From NCBI GenBank assembly GCA_937893735.1, contig CALBGD010000043.1:1-12983 (forward strand): a DNA stretch of 12,983 nt, given 5' to 3'. The notes under the pieces are model-generated. The model was not told where the DNA came from and searched no databases. It was given only the letters and a program-made list of their open reading frames with translations. Source of the DNA: an uncultured Clostridia bacterium. Lineage in GTDB: Bacteria > Bacillota > Clostridia > Oscillospirales > Ruminococcaceae. Below are positions 7,843 through 12,983 of this stretch, one piece after another; position 1 is the stretch's first letter; every line of letters begins with the position of its first letter. Position numbers and translations under genes: made by a program.

Positions 7843-8733
7843 ATGTACATCAGCTTTGACTACTACCGGGCGTTTTATTATGTTGCAAAGTACGGCAGCA
7901 TTTCACAGGCAGCGGAAGCACTTATGAACAACCAGCCCAACGTTTCCCGGACGATAAAGAACCTCGAAAGCGAGCTTAACTGCACGCTGTTCGTGCGTTC
8001 CAGAAAGGGCGTTGAACTGACCCCGGAGGGCGAAATGCTGTACGCCCATGTAGCCGCGGCGGTGGAGCATATCCAGTCCGGCGAGGAGGAGATTTGCCTC
8101 GAGCGGACGCTCTCCAAGGGAGTTGTGACGATAGGCGCAAGTGAAATTGCGCTGCGGTGCTTCCTGCTTCCGGTGCTGAAAGATTTCCGGCAGAAGTACC
8201 CAGGAATACGTATTCGCGTGTTCAATCATTCCACGCCGCAGGCGGTTTCCGCGCTGAAAAACGGGCTTGTGGACATAGCGGTCGTGACTACCCCGACAGG
8301 TGAGCTGAACTCCCTGACGTCAAAGGAAATATGCGAGGTAAGGGAAATTCCGGTGTGCGGAACGGCATTTTCGCAGCTTGCCGGAAAAAAGCTGAGCCTT
8401 TCGGAATTGTCCACATATCCGCTGATTTCGCTCGGAAAGCAGACGAAAACCTATGAGGCGTATTCCGAATGGTTCCGGAAGAATAAGTGCGATTTCACGC
8501 CGGATATTGAGGCCGCGACCGCAGATCAGATACTCCCGATGGTAAAGAACAATCTTGGGATAGGATTTGTTCCGGAGGAGTTCCTTGAAGAATATCCGAA
8601 TCAGGGGATTATCCGTCTGGAAATTCAGGAAACCGTACCCTCGCGGCAGGTGTGCTATCTCAGGAAAAAAGGTCACACCATGAGCGTCGCCTGCCGGGAG
8701 ATGGAGAGAATGATATTATCCGTATCTGAATAG
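7843..8733 (+). CDS. LysR-family transcriptional regulator
   Basis: A 296-residue protein with the standard LysR layout. Residues 1-62 form a winged helix-turn-helix (SISQAAEALMNNQPNVSRTI as the helix-turn-helix core, then the wing CTLFVRSRKGVELTPEG). A linker helix spans about 63-90, and residues ~92-290 form a periplasmic-binding-protein-like effector domain (VTIGASEIAL, LVDIAVVTTP, GIGFVPEEF). GGAG (7832-7835) sits 7 nt before ATG 7843. The regulator lies on the same strand just after the aminotransferase rather than in the usual divergent arrangement, so its targets are not obvious. The aminotransferase or the cat1-sucD-4hbD operon are candidates by proximity only. The effector cannot be told from sequence. 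Confidence 0.92.
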   Translation: MYISFDYYRAFYYVAKYGSISQAAEALMNNQPNVSRTIKNLESELNCTLFVRSRKGVELTPEGEMLYAHVAAAVEHIQSGEEEICLERTLSKGVVTIGASEIALRCFLLPVLKDFRQKYPGIRIRVFNHSTPQAVSALKNGLVDIAVVTTPTGELNSLTSKEICEVREIPVCGTAFSQLAGKKLSLSELSTYPLISLGKQTKTYEAYSEWFRKNKCDFTPDIEAATADQILPMVKNNLGIGFVPEEFLEEYPNQGIIRLEIQETVPSRQVCYLRKKGHTMSVACREMERMILSVSE

Positions 8734-8789
8734 TGCATAATTTGTATAAACCTTATGCGATCCTGTTAGTTGTAGCCATGTCTGCGGAA

Positions 8790-8834
8790 TATCCCCGAAA
8801 CAGCTTTTGGGACTGTTTCGGGGATAATTTTTTT
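8790..8834 (+). terminator. Strong intrinsic terminator after the LysR gene
   Basis: A 14-bp perfect stem, 8790-8803 with 8813-8826 (core ATCCCCGAAACAG/CTGTTTCGGGGAT), has a 9-nt loop and is followed by seven T residues (8828-8834). It sits 56 nt after the LysR stop and also faces the end of the convergent minus-strand gene. In that direction it lacks a T-run. A weaker 7-bp hairpin at 8848-8867 lies between the two. Confidence 0.92.
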
Positions 8835-8889
8835 ATTGATGATTGCGGTCAGCCGTCACAGACTGACAGGCACAAGCGGGGAATAATGC

Positions 8890-10263
8890 TTACAGCGCAG
8901 CATCACAGCACGCAAAATCAGTATCTACATAGTTCGCAATGAATCTTGCCCTGAAGTGCCGCTCGTTGCATAATCCCTCGGCTGTTCCGGATACATCAAG
9001 GTCTTCCGGAAGAACGAACTTTATACACCTTACAGTTACGTCACGGCAGGAATCGCCGGAATGCGCTGGGATCGTCATAGTCTTCATACCGCGGCTGTAC
9101 TCGATGCCATCACTGTCGGTTTCGGTTACGATAACCGCCAGCGCCACGCGCTTATTCGGGCAAACGTTCTTCAGGGTTACGGAAAGCTGCAAAATGCGCC
9201 CGAGGGACTCCATTCCAAGCGCCCCGGCGTCGTATTCGACAGAATCCTCACAGCCGCCAATATCAACAGCCACGGGCTCCGGGCAATTTTCGGGGTATAC
9301 GTCTGTTCCACAGTCCACCATTATCTCGGGAGAGGGGAAGGTGACCGCATTGCCCTCAGCGTCGTCATAGTCGATGGACTCGTTCACTTCAATAGTACCC
9401 GAGCATGGTCCGATGTGTTCCACGGTAAACTCAAGCGCTGCTCCCTCGCTTTTGGAAACGCCGAGCTCATCTATTTTCCACAGCAGAGAATTGGAATCCA
9501 GCAGGCTTGCCGTTCCCTTTGTGGGGGCAGAGAGCGATGTTATCTTAAAGCATGGGGAGATTGTGTCGGTTATTACGATATTCGTTGCGCCCGGTTTTGA
9601 GATGTTTCGCGCCAGATCTTCGAAAAGCTTGTCAAGCTCCTCGTCATCGGGAGTGATAGAAACATAGGCGGAATCCGGGTCTGACGCCCAGTCGTTGAGC
9701 GCCTGCACGTCGATACCGCCGTTCCCCGAAAGGCCTATGCAGTAGATGATGATTCCCTGAGCCCTTGCAGCGGCGGCAACAGGCGCCGGGTTTTCACCGA
9801 TAGTTGTCACGCCGTCCGTGAACATGACTATCACCCTCGCGTTATGGGACGAGGGATCAAAAAGTTGTATTGCCTTTTCGAATGCTTCAGCGTGATTGGT
9901 TAATCCGTCTGCCGTAAGCGCGTTTACCGCCGCATTCAGTTCAGCAACTGAGGTTATGAGCTGCGTGTCCTGTGAAGCATTGCTGGCGAAGCTCACAATA
10001 CCGATATGGCTGCCGTTTCCGATGTGACCGTCATGCGTGCCGTCCGTGGATTCATCAATTATATTGATGAATCTTTTTGCGCCGCTTTTCAGATTGGCAA
10101 GTGGACTTCCTGCCATACTCCTTGAACGGTCGAGGATAAGCACAATGTCCGTGGGATTTGACACGATGTCAGGTTCAGCCGCCAGAGAAAGCTTTATATT
10201 AAATGAACCACCACATTTAATGCTTGTGGTACTCAGTTCTTTATTAGATGCCGATACACCCAT
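8890..10263 (-). CDS. Cysteine-rich von Willebrand factor A domain protein without a visible signal peptide
   Basis: A 457-residue protein. The vWA domain spans roughly residues 37-220, with the MIDAS metal-site motif DRSRS (45-49), Thr122 in GLTNHAEA and Asp150 in MFTDG, so Mg2+-dependent ligand binding looks intact. Residues ~225-320 form a DUF11-like beta domain (ITDTISPCFKITS). Residues ~325-450 form a third domain with regularly spaced cysteines (PENCPEPVAVDIGGCED, RGMKTMTIPAHSGDSCRD, CIKFVLPEDL). Thirteen cysteines are present. The N-terminus (MGVSASNKELSTTSIKCGG) is neither a Sec signal nor a membrane segment. Similar vWA proteins with the same start occur in other Clostridia, as I recall, without an assigned function. 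The ATG is preceded by AAAGGA about 14 nt upstream, a rather long spacing, with an in-frame TGA just before it. It is divergent from the sigma-factor operon. Confidence 0.87.
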   Translation of the reverse strand: MGVSASNKELSTTSIKCGGSFNIKLSLAAEPDIVSNPTDIVLILDRSRSMAGSPLANLKSGAKRFINIIDESTDGTHDGHIGNGSHIGIVSFASNASQDTQLITSVAELNAAVNALTADGLTNHAEAFEKAIQLFDPSSHNARVIVMFTDGVTTIGENPAPVAAAARAQGIIIYCIGLSGNGGIDVQALNDWASDPDSAYVSITPDDEELDKLFEDLARNISKPGATNIVITDTISPCFKITSLSAPTKGTASLLDSNSLLWKIDELGVSKSEGAALEFTVEHIGPCSGTIEVNESIDYDDAEGNAVTFPSPEIMVDCGTDVYPENCPEPVAVDIGGCEDSVEYDAGALGMESLGRILQLSVTLKNVCPNKRVALAVIVTETDSDGIEYSRGMKTMTIPAHSGDSCRDVTVRCIKFVLPEDLDVSGTAEGLCNERHFRARFIANYVDTDFACCDAAL

Positions 10264-10281
10264 TAAATATCAATCCGTCCT

Positions 10282-10306
10282 TTCTGAGCTGGTTATCAGC
10301 TCAGAA
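10282..10306 (-). promoter_or_regulatory. Perfect 10-bp inverted repeat in the vWA leader (operator or RNA hairpin)
   Basis: TTCTGAGCTG (10282-10291) and CAGCTCAGAA (10297-10306) are perfect inverted arms with a 5-nt centre. Read on the minus strand the repeat starts one base after the CATATATTA element and ends on the first A residues of the AAAGGA ribosome binding site (10283-10278). It could be a protein-binding operator over the start point or an mRNA hairpin that limits translation. There is no T-run, so it is not a terminator. Confidence 0.55.
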
Positions 10307-10334
10307 TAATATATGAGAAAGAGTGATCAGGTGT
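10307..10334 (-). promoter_or_regulatory. Possible sporulation-type (SigK/SigE-like) promoter for the vWA gene
   Basis: On the minus strand, AC (10334-10333) is followed after 17 nt by CATATATTA (10315-10307), which fits the AC-N17-CATANNNTA pattern known for Bacillus SigK. No good sigma-A promoter is visible upstream of the vWA gene. The pattern is short and could occur by chance; alternatively the TATATT is a sigma-A -10 with a poor -35 (GTAACA). Confidence 0.25.
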
Positions 10335-10436
10335 TACTCTGACGACATAGCTTAATCAGTCATTTATGACAGCAGAATAAAATCATAGTTTCTGAAGCCA
10401 AGCCGCTGTGGTTGAGAACCAGCTTGCTCAAAAAAA

Positions 10437-10465
10437 TTGACTGTTTAGCTCTGATGTGATATAAT
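10437..10465 (+). promoter_or_regulatory. Sigma-A type promoter far upstream of the sigma-factor operon
   Basis: TTGACT (10437-10442) and a perfect TATAAT (10460-10465) are separated by 17 nt. The transcript would start near 10472 and carry a leader of about 190 nt before the sigma-factor ATG at 10666, passing through two inverted repeats. It probably gives basal sigma/anti-sigma expression, separate from the ECF-type promoter nearer the gene. Confidence 0.75.
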
Positions 10466-10563
10466 AAACGCAGAGCGTAAATGCCCTGTACATATATTTT
10501 CATTGGTTTTTCAAAATATGAATTAAAAGAGTAAAATACTTACTGTCAAAAGGAAGCTGTATC

Positions 10564-10615
10564 CCGTTTTTTGAGGCGCCCTAAACATGGTGTGACCTTT
10601 TCATCAAAAAAACGG
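10564..10615 (+). repeat. Inverted repeat enclosing the ECF-type -35 element
   Basis: CCGTTTTTTGA (10564-10574) is the reverse complement of TCAAAAAAACGG (10604-10615) apart from one extra A. The 29-nt centre contains GGCGCC and the GGTGTGACCT element, and the right arm ends on the GTC of the proposed -10. It could be an operator, or an RNA hairpin in transcripts from the distal promoter. Confidence 0.4.
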
Positions 10616-10619
10616 TCTA
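10589..10619 (+). promoter_or_regulatory. Predicted ECF-type (autoregulatory) promoter of the sigma operon
   Basis: GGTGTGACCT (10589-10598) would be the -35 element and CGGTCTA (10613-10619) the -10, with GTC starting 16 nt after the 10-mer. The same 10-mer with a GTC after 15 nt precedes the secreted-protein gene at 11980. ECF promoters typically pair an AAC/ACC-containing -35 with a GTC-type -10, and ECF operons are commonly autoregulated. Assignment to this sigma factor is inferred. Confidence 0.55.
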
Positions 10620-10665
10620 TTGTATAGAACGGATATAATCTGCATTTATTCGAAAGGAGAACATA

Positions 10666-11229
10666 ATGGAAGACGCACAGATACTGGATCTATATTTTGC
10701 CCGTTCCGAGCAGGCAATAAAAGAAACCGACCTGAAATTCGGACGATACTGCCTGACGATAGCCTACAACATACTCCACAACAACGAGGACAGCGAGGAG
10801 TGCAAGAATGATACATACATCAAGGCATGGAACGCAATTCCCCCGAAAAAGCCGGAGAATTTCCGGGCGTATCTTGGCAAGATAGCAAGGAACATTGCAC
10901 TGAATATGTACGAATATATGCACAGAAAAAAACGAGATGTAAACAGTACCGAGGCCATTCTTGACGAGCTTTCTGAGTGCATTCCCGACCCTGGCTCCGA
11001 TGTGGAAAAGGCGGCGGAAAGCATGATAATACGTGACAGCATAAACGAATTTCTGGGCTCGCTGTCGGAGGACAACCGCAGAATATTCGTAAGGCGTTAC
11101 TGGTATGCCAGCCCCATCGAGGAGATAGCGCAGGAATACGGCTTCAGCGTAAGCAAGGTCAAGACCTGTCTTATGCGCACGCGCAGCAAGCTGAAAAAGC
11201 ATCTTGAAAGCGAGGGGATAATCGTATGA
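10666..11229 (+). CDS. ECF-family RNA polymerase sigma factor
   Basis: A 187-residue sigma-70 family protein of ECF type, with only regions 2 and 4. Region 2 spans about residues 10-90 (FARSEQAIKETDLKFGRYC, DSEECKNDTYIKAWNAIPP, FRAYLGKIARNIALN) for core-polymerase and -10 binding. Region 4 spans about 125-180 (LSEDNRRIFVRRYWYASPIE, then the helix-turn-helix AQEYGFSVSKVKTCLMRTR) for -35 recognition. AAGGAG (10654-10659) is 6 nt before the ATG. Its stop overlaps the start of the next gene in an ATGA arrangement, tying it to a membrane protein that should hold it inactive. The upstream region contains one vegetative and one ECF-like promoter. The exact ECF subgroup cannot be told by eye. Confidence 0.93.
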   Translation: MEDAQILDLYFARSEQAIKETDLKFGRYCLTIAYNILHNNEDSEECKNDTYIKAWNAIPPKKPENFRAYLGKIARNIALNMYEYMHRKKRDVNSTEAILDELSECIPDPGSDVEKAAESMIIRDSINEFLGSLSEDNRRIFVRRYWYASPIEEIAQEYGFSVSKVKTCLMRTRSKLKKHLESEGIIV

Positions 11230-11873
11230 AGGAAATGCGCTTAATGCAGATAATCGGCGATATCGATGAGAAGTACATTGATGAGGCAGCTCCCGCTGAG
11301 GAAAAAAAGAAAGCCGTGCGTTTCGTTCCGTGGATCAGATATGTGGGAATAGCCGCCTGCGCCATGCTCGTTATCGGCGTCGGAATATTCGCCATGACCC
11401 AGCAGAGAGGGAATATTGTTGATACTCCCGTTATGTCCGGAACGCAGACGGAAGAAGCGGCTGACACCTCTGAACTCACTCAGTATGTAAATCCATACGC
11501 AGAATACGATACACTTGAAGAAGCAGAAATAGCGGCGGGATTTGATATCACCGGACCCGACAGCTACGGCGGATACACCGAGCCTTATTATGCGGTTATC
11601 GAGGGGAAAATCCTCGAGGTGCAGTATTACAATGGCGATGACCGCGGAATGTGTATCAGGAAAGCCAAAGGGAACGAGGATATAAGCGGAGATTACAACG
11701 AGTATGACAACATCATCGAAACACAGGTCAACGGAAACACAGTCACGATAAAGGGTAACGGAGACGATTTCAGCCTTGCAGTCTGGGTTTCCGGGGATTA
11801 TTCCTATTCAGCTTCGGTAGATTCCGGTATATCCGAGAATGCGCTGAAAGAAATTATCGAAAAAATTCAATAA
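11226..11873 (+). CDS. Membrane-anchored anti-sigma-factor-like protein with extracytoplasmic DUF4367-like domain
   Basis: A 215-residue single-pass protein. Residues 1-37 are a short charged cytoplasmic part (MRLMQIIGDIDEKYIDEA) expected to bind the sigma factor, and residues ~38-57 are a hydrophobic membrane segment (IAACAMLVIGVGIFAM). A linker and an extracytoplasmic domain follow from about residue 89, beginning NPYAEYDTLEEA and including MCIRK and DISGDYN, then GNTVTIKGNG. It has no zinc-binding HXXXCXXC motif, so it is not a ZAS-type anti-sigma. Short IIGDIDEKYIDEA-type N-termini are common beside ECF sigma genes in Clostridia. ATG 11226 overlaps the sigma stop by 4 nt, with GAGGGG 8 nt upstream. 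The outer domain is homologous to the end of the next gene's product. Anti-sigma function is inferred from position and topology. Confidence 0.8.
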   Translation: MKEMRLMQIIGDIDEKYIDEAAPAEEKKKAVRFVPWIRYVGIAACAMLVIGVGIFAMTQQRGNIVDTPVMSGTQTEEAADTSELTQYVNPYAEYDTLEEAEIAAGFDITGPDSYGGYTEPYYAVIEGKILEVQYYNGDDRGMCIRKAKGNEDISGDYNEYDNIIETQVNGNTVTIKGNGDDFSLAVWVSGDYSYSASVDSGISENALKEIIEKIQ

Positions 11874-11885
11874 ATTTTTCAAAAA

Positions 11886-11915
11886 GGTGTGACCTGACGA
11901 ATTCAATGCTGTCCT
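11886..11915 (+). promoter_or_regulatory. Predicted ECF-type promoter of the secreted-protein gene
   Basis: GGTGTGACCT (11886-11895) is identical to the element before the sigma gene, and GTCCT (11911-11915) follows after 15 nt. The start codon at 11980 lies 66 nt beyond GTC. A small GGCAG/CTGCC hairpin (11927-11946) falls in the leader. No intrinsic terminator separates this gene from the anti-sigma gene, so readthrough expression is also possible. Confidence 0.55.
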
Positions 11916-11979
11916 TTAGGGTGAAAGGCAGAAAAAACAACCTGCCGGTACAAAAGAAATTTCAAAGGAGTATAACATC

Positions 11980-12983
11980 ATGAAAAAGTCTATCAGATTC
12001 ACTTCTGCCGCTATGGCAGCACTCATCGCAATGTCCTGCGCAACATTCTCCGCATTTGCAGACGATACCTCCGCACCCGCTGAGGATTCCGGCTACACAG
12101 AATTCCTTGCGGGCGGCTGGGAAGTGAACACAGGAAGCACCGCTATGAGCAAGAATTCCGCGGCAAGAGCGGCTTTCAAAAAGGCTGCCGCAGAGCTAGA
12201 GGGCGTAAGCTATCAGCCGATAGCAGTTCTCGGAACACAGGTCGTTGCAGGCATTAAATACGCGATACTCTGCAAGGCGACTACGGTTTATCCTGACGCA
12301 GAACCTCAAATCACGATAATGTACATCTATGAAAACCTTGACGGAACTGCTGAGATAACCGGCTTCCAGACGATAATCGGCGAATCCGGCAAGGACGGAT
12401 TCAAAGCGAATACAGGCAAATTTGCGATAAAGAACAGCAAGAACAAGACTGTATATTCCGCATACAAAAAGGCGATGAAGGAGCTTGTCGGCGTTGATTA
12501 CAAGCCGGTTCTTTATCTTGGCAGGCAGGCCAAATCCGGAAGCAGTTACATGATACTCTGCCGCAGCAAGGTAGTATATCCGGACGCTCCGTATGAGTGG
12601 TCGCTGGTAACAGTCAGCAAGTCCGCAAAGGGTAAGGTAAAGCTCGCCGACATTCAGACTCTGGAGCTTGGAAACACCGATGAGGAATCCGAAAGCGACA
12701 GCAACCAGATCCCGAATCCGTGGCAGGAATACAAGACCGTTTCCGAAGCCGCAAAGGCGACCGGAATCAGCTTCAGAGTTCCTGAAGAACTTGAAGGCTA
12801 CAAGGTTTCCTATGTTCAGGCGATGAAAGGCATTGTGGAGGTAAGATATTCCGATGGCAGCAATGAGATCTGCATTCGCAAGGGCAATGGAACAGACGAC
12901 ATCAGCGGCGACTACAATGTCTACAAGAACGTTTCTGAAAAGGAGATCGGCGGAAATACCGTAACATTAAAGGGCAGCGGGGA
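11980..12983 (+). CDS. Secreted protein with two cystatin-like repeats and an anti-sigma-type C-terminal domain (3' end outside window)
   Basis: 334 codons are visible and the frame is still open at the window edge. AAGGAG (11965-11970) lies 9 nt before the ATG. Residues 1-27 are a typical Sec signal peptide (MKKSIRFTSAAMAALIAM, then cleavage after AFA). Residues ~45-128 and ~139-226 are two related repeats, each with a GW/GF start, a helix (AAFKKAAAELEGV; SAYKKAMKELVGV) and a strand pair around a cystatin-type position: QVVAG (87-91) in the first and the degenerate QAKSG (183-187) in the second, each followed by ILC and a YPDA motif. From residue 246 (NPWQEYKTVSEA) a third domain repeats the anti-sigma outer domain, sharing CIRK, DISGDYN and GNTVT. 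Exported location is well supported. Protease inhibition is only suggested by the motif. Confidence 0.85.
   Translation, partial: MKKSIRFTSAAMAALIAMSCATFSAFADDTSAPAEDSGYTEFLAGGWEVNTGSTAMSKNSAARAAFKKAAAELEGVSYQPIAVLGTQVVAGIKYAILCKATTVYPDAEPQITIMYIYENLDGTAEITGFQTIIGESGKDGFKANTGKFAIKNSKNKTVYSAYKKAMKELVGVDYKPVLYLGRQAKSGSSYMILCRSKVVYPDAPYEWSLVTVSKSAKGKVKLADIQTLELGNTDEESESDSNQIPNPWQEYKTVSEAAKATGISFRVPEELEGYKVSYVQAMKGIVEVRYSDGSNEICIRKGNGTDDISGDYNVYKNVSEKEIGGNTVTLKGSG

Larger units (their letters stand above)
10264..10665. other. 402-bp divergent regulatory region between the vWA gene and the ECF sigma operon
   Basis: No gene is seen here. From left to right it holds the vWA ribosome binding site, a perfect inverted repeat (10282-10306), a possible minus-strand promoter (10307-10334), a small palindrome GTCATTTATGAC (10359-10370), a strong plus-strand promoter (10437-10465), an A/T-rich 8-bp hairpin (10493-10520), an inverted repeat around an ECF-type promoter (10564-10619), and the sigma gene's AAGGAG (10654-10659). 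Confidence 0.7.

Noticed and set aside
8733..8942. Small plus-strand frame after the LysR gene
   Set aside because: It runs through a strong terminator hairpin (8790-8834) and into the 3' end of the convergent vWA gene; no ribosome binding site is present.
10022..10031. Another TGTGACCG element resembling the ECF -35 motif
   Set aside because: It lies inside the vWA coding region, matches only part of the 10-mer and has no gene start downstream on the same strand.
10405..10436. TGGTT/AACCA hairpin followed by an A-run as a terminator
   Set aside because: On the plus strand it is followed by A rather than T residues, and on the minus strand the T-run comes before the stem, so neither direction fits an intrinsic terminator.

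Overview
The window looks like a chromosomal segment from an anaerobic Gram-positive bacterium of class Clostridia, most likely a Ruminococcus-like member of Oscillospiraceae. The evidence is strong AAGGAG-type ribosome binding sites, moderate GC, a Clostridium kluyveri-type succinate/4-hydroxybutyrate gene set, and secreted proteins with Ig-like/FN3-like tails and QVVAG-type repeats of the kind common in gut ruminococci. This placement is inferred from gene content only.

Layout. (1) Positions 3-1664 hold the 3' end of a large, probably exported protein with an Ig-like and an FN3-like C-terminus. (2) Positions 1665-2393 are a gene-poor, AT-rich stretch with inverted repeats, eroded reading-frame fragments, a 20-codon remnant of metE ending just before an intrinsic terminator, and then a near-consensus promoter. 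(3) Positions 2394-6406 are a tight operon cat1-sucD-4hbD, encoding succinate to succinyl-CoA to succinate semialdehyde to 4-hydroxybutyrate. (4) Positions 6504-8733 hold a class Ic aspartate-type aminotransferase and a LysR-family regulator on the same strand, each followed by a hairpin. (5) Positions 8890-10263 (minus) encode a cysteine-rich von Willebrand A protein without a visible export signal. (6) Positions 10264-10665 are a 402-bp divergent regulatory region. (7) Positions 10666-12983 hold an ECF sigma factor, an overlapping membrane-anchored anti-sigma-like protein, and a secreted protein that runs off the window.

The most interesting part is the last block. The extracytoplasmic domain of the anti-sigma-like protein is clearly homologous to the C-terminal domain of the secreted protein encoded next to it. 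The sigma operon and the secreted-protein gene are each preceded by the same 10-mer, GGTGTGACCT, with a GTC triplet 15-16 nt downstream, which is the geometry of an ECF promoter. This suggests an autoregulated envelope-signalling circuit whose output carries a copy of its own sensor domain plus two cystatin-like repeats, the first with a literal QVVAG motif.

The cat1-sucD-4hbD set makes or consumes 4-hydroxybutyrate. The genes that would take this on to crotonyl-CoA and butyrate (4-hydroxybutyrate CoA-transferase, 4-hydroxybutyryl-CoA dehydratase) are not in the window. No tRNA, rRNA, CRISPR array, insertion sequence or replication origin was recognised.
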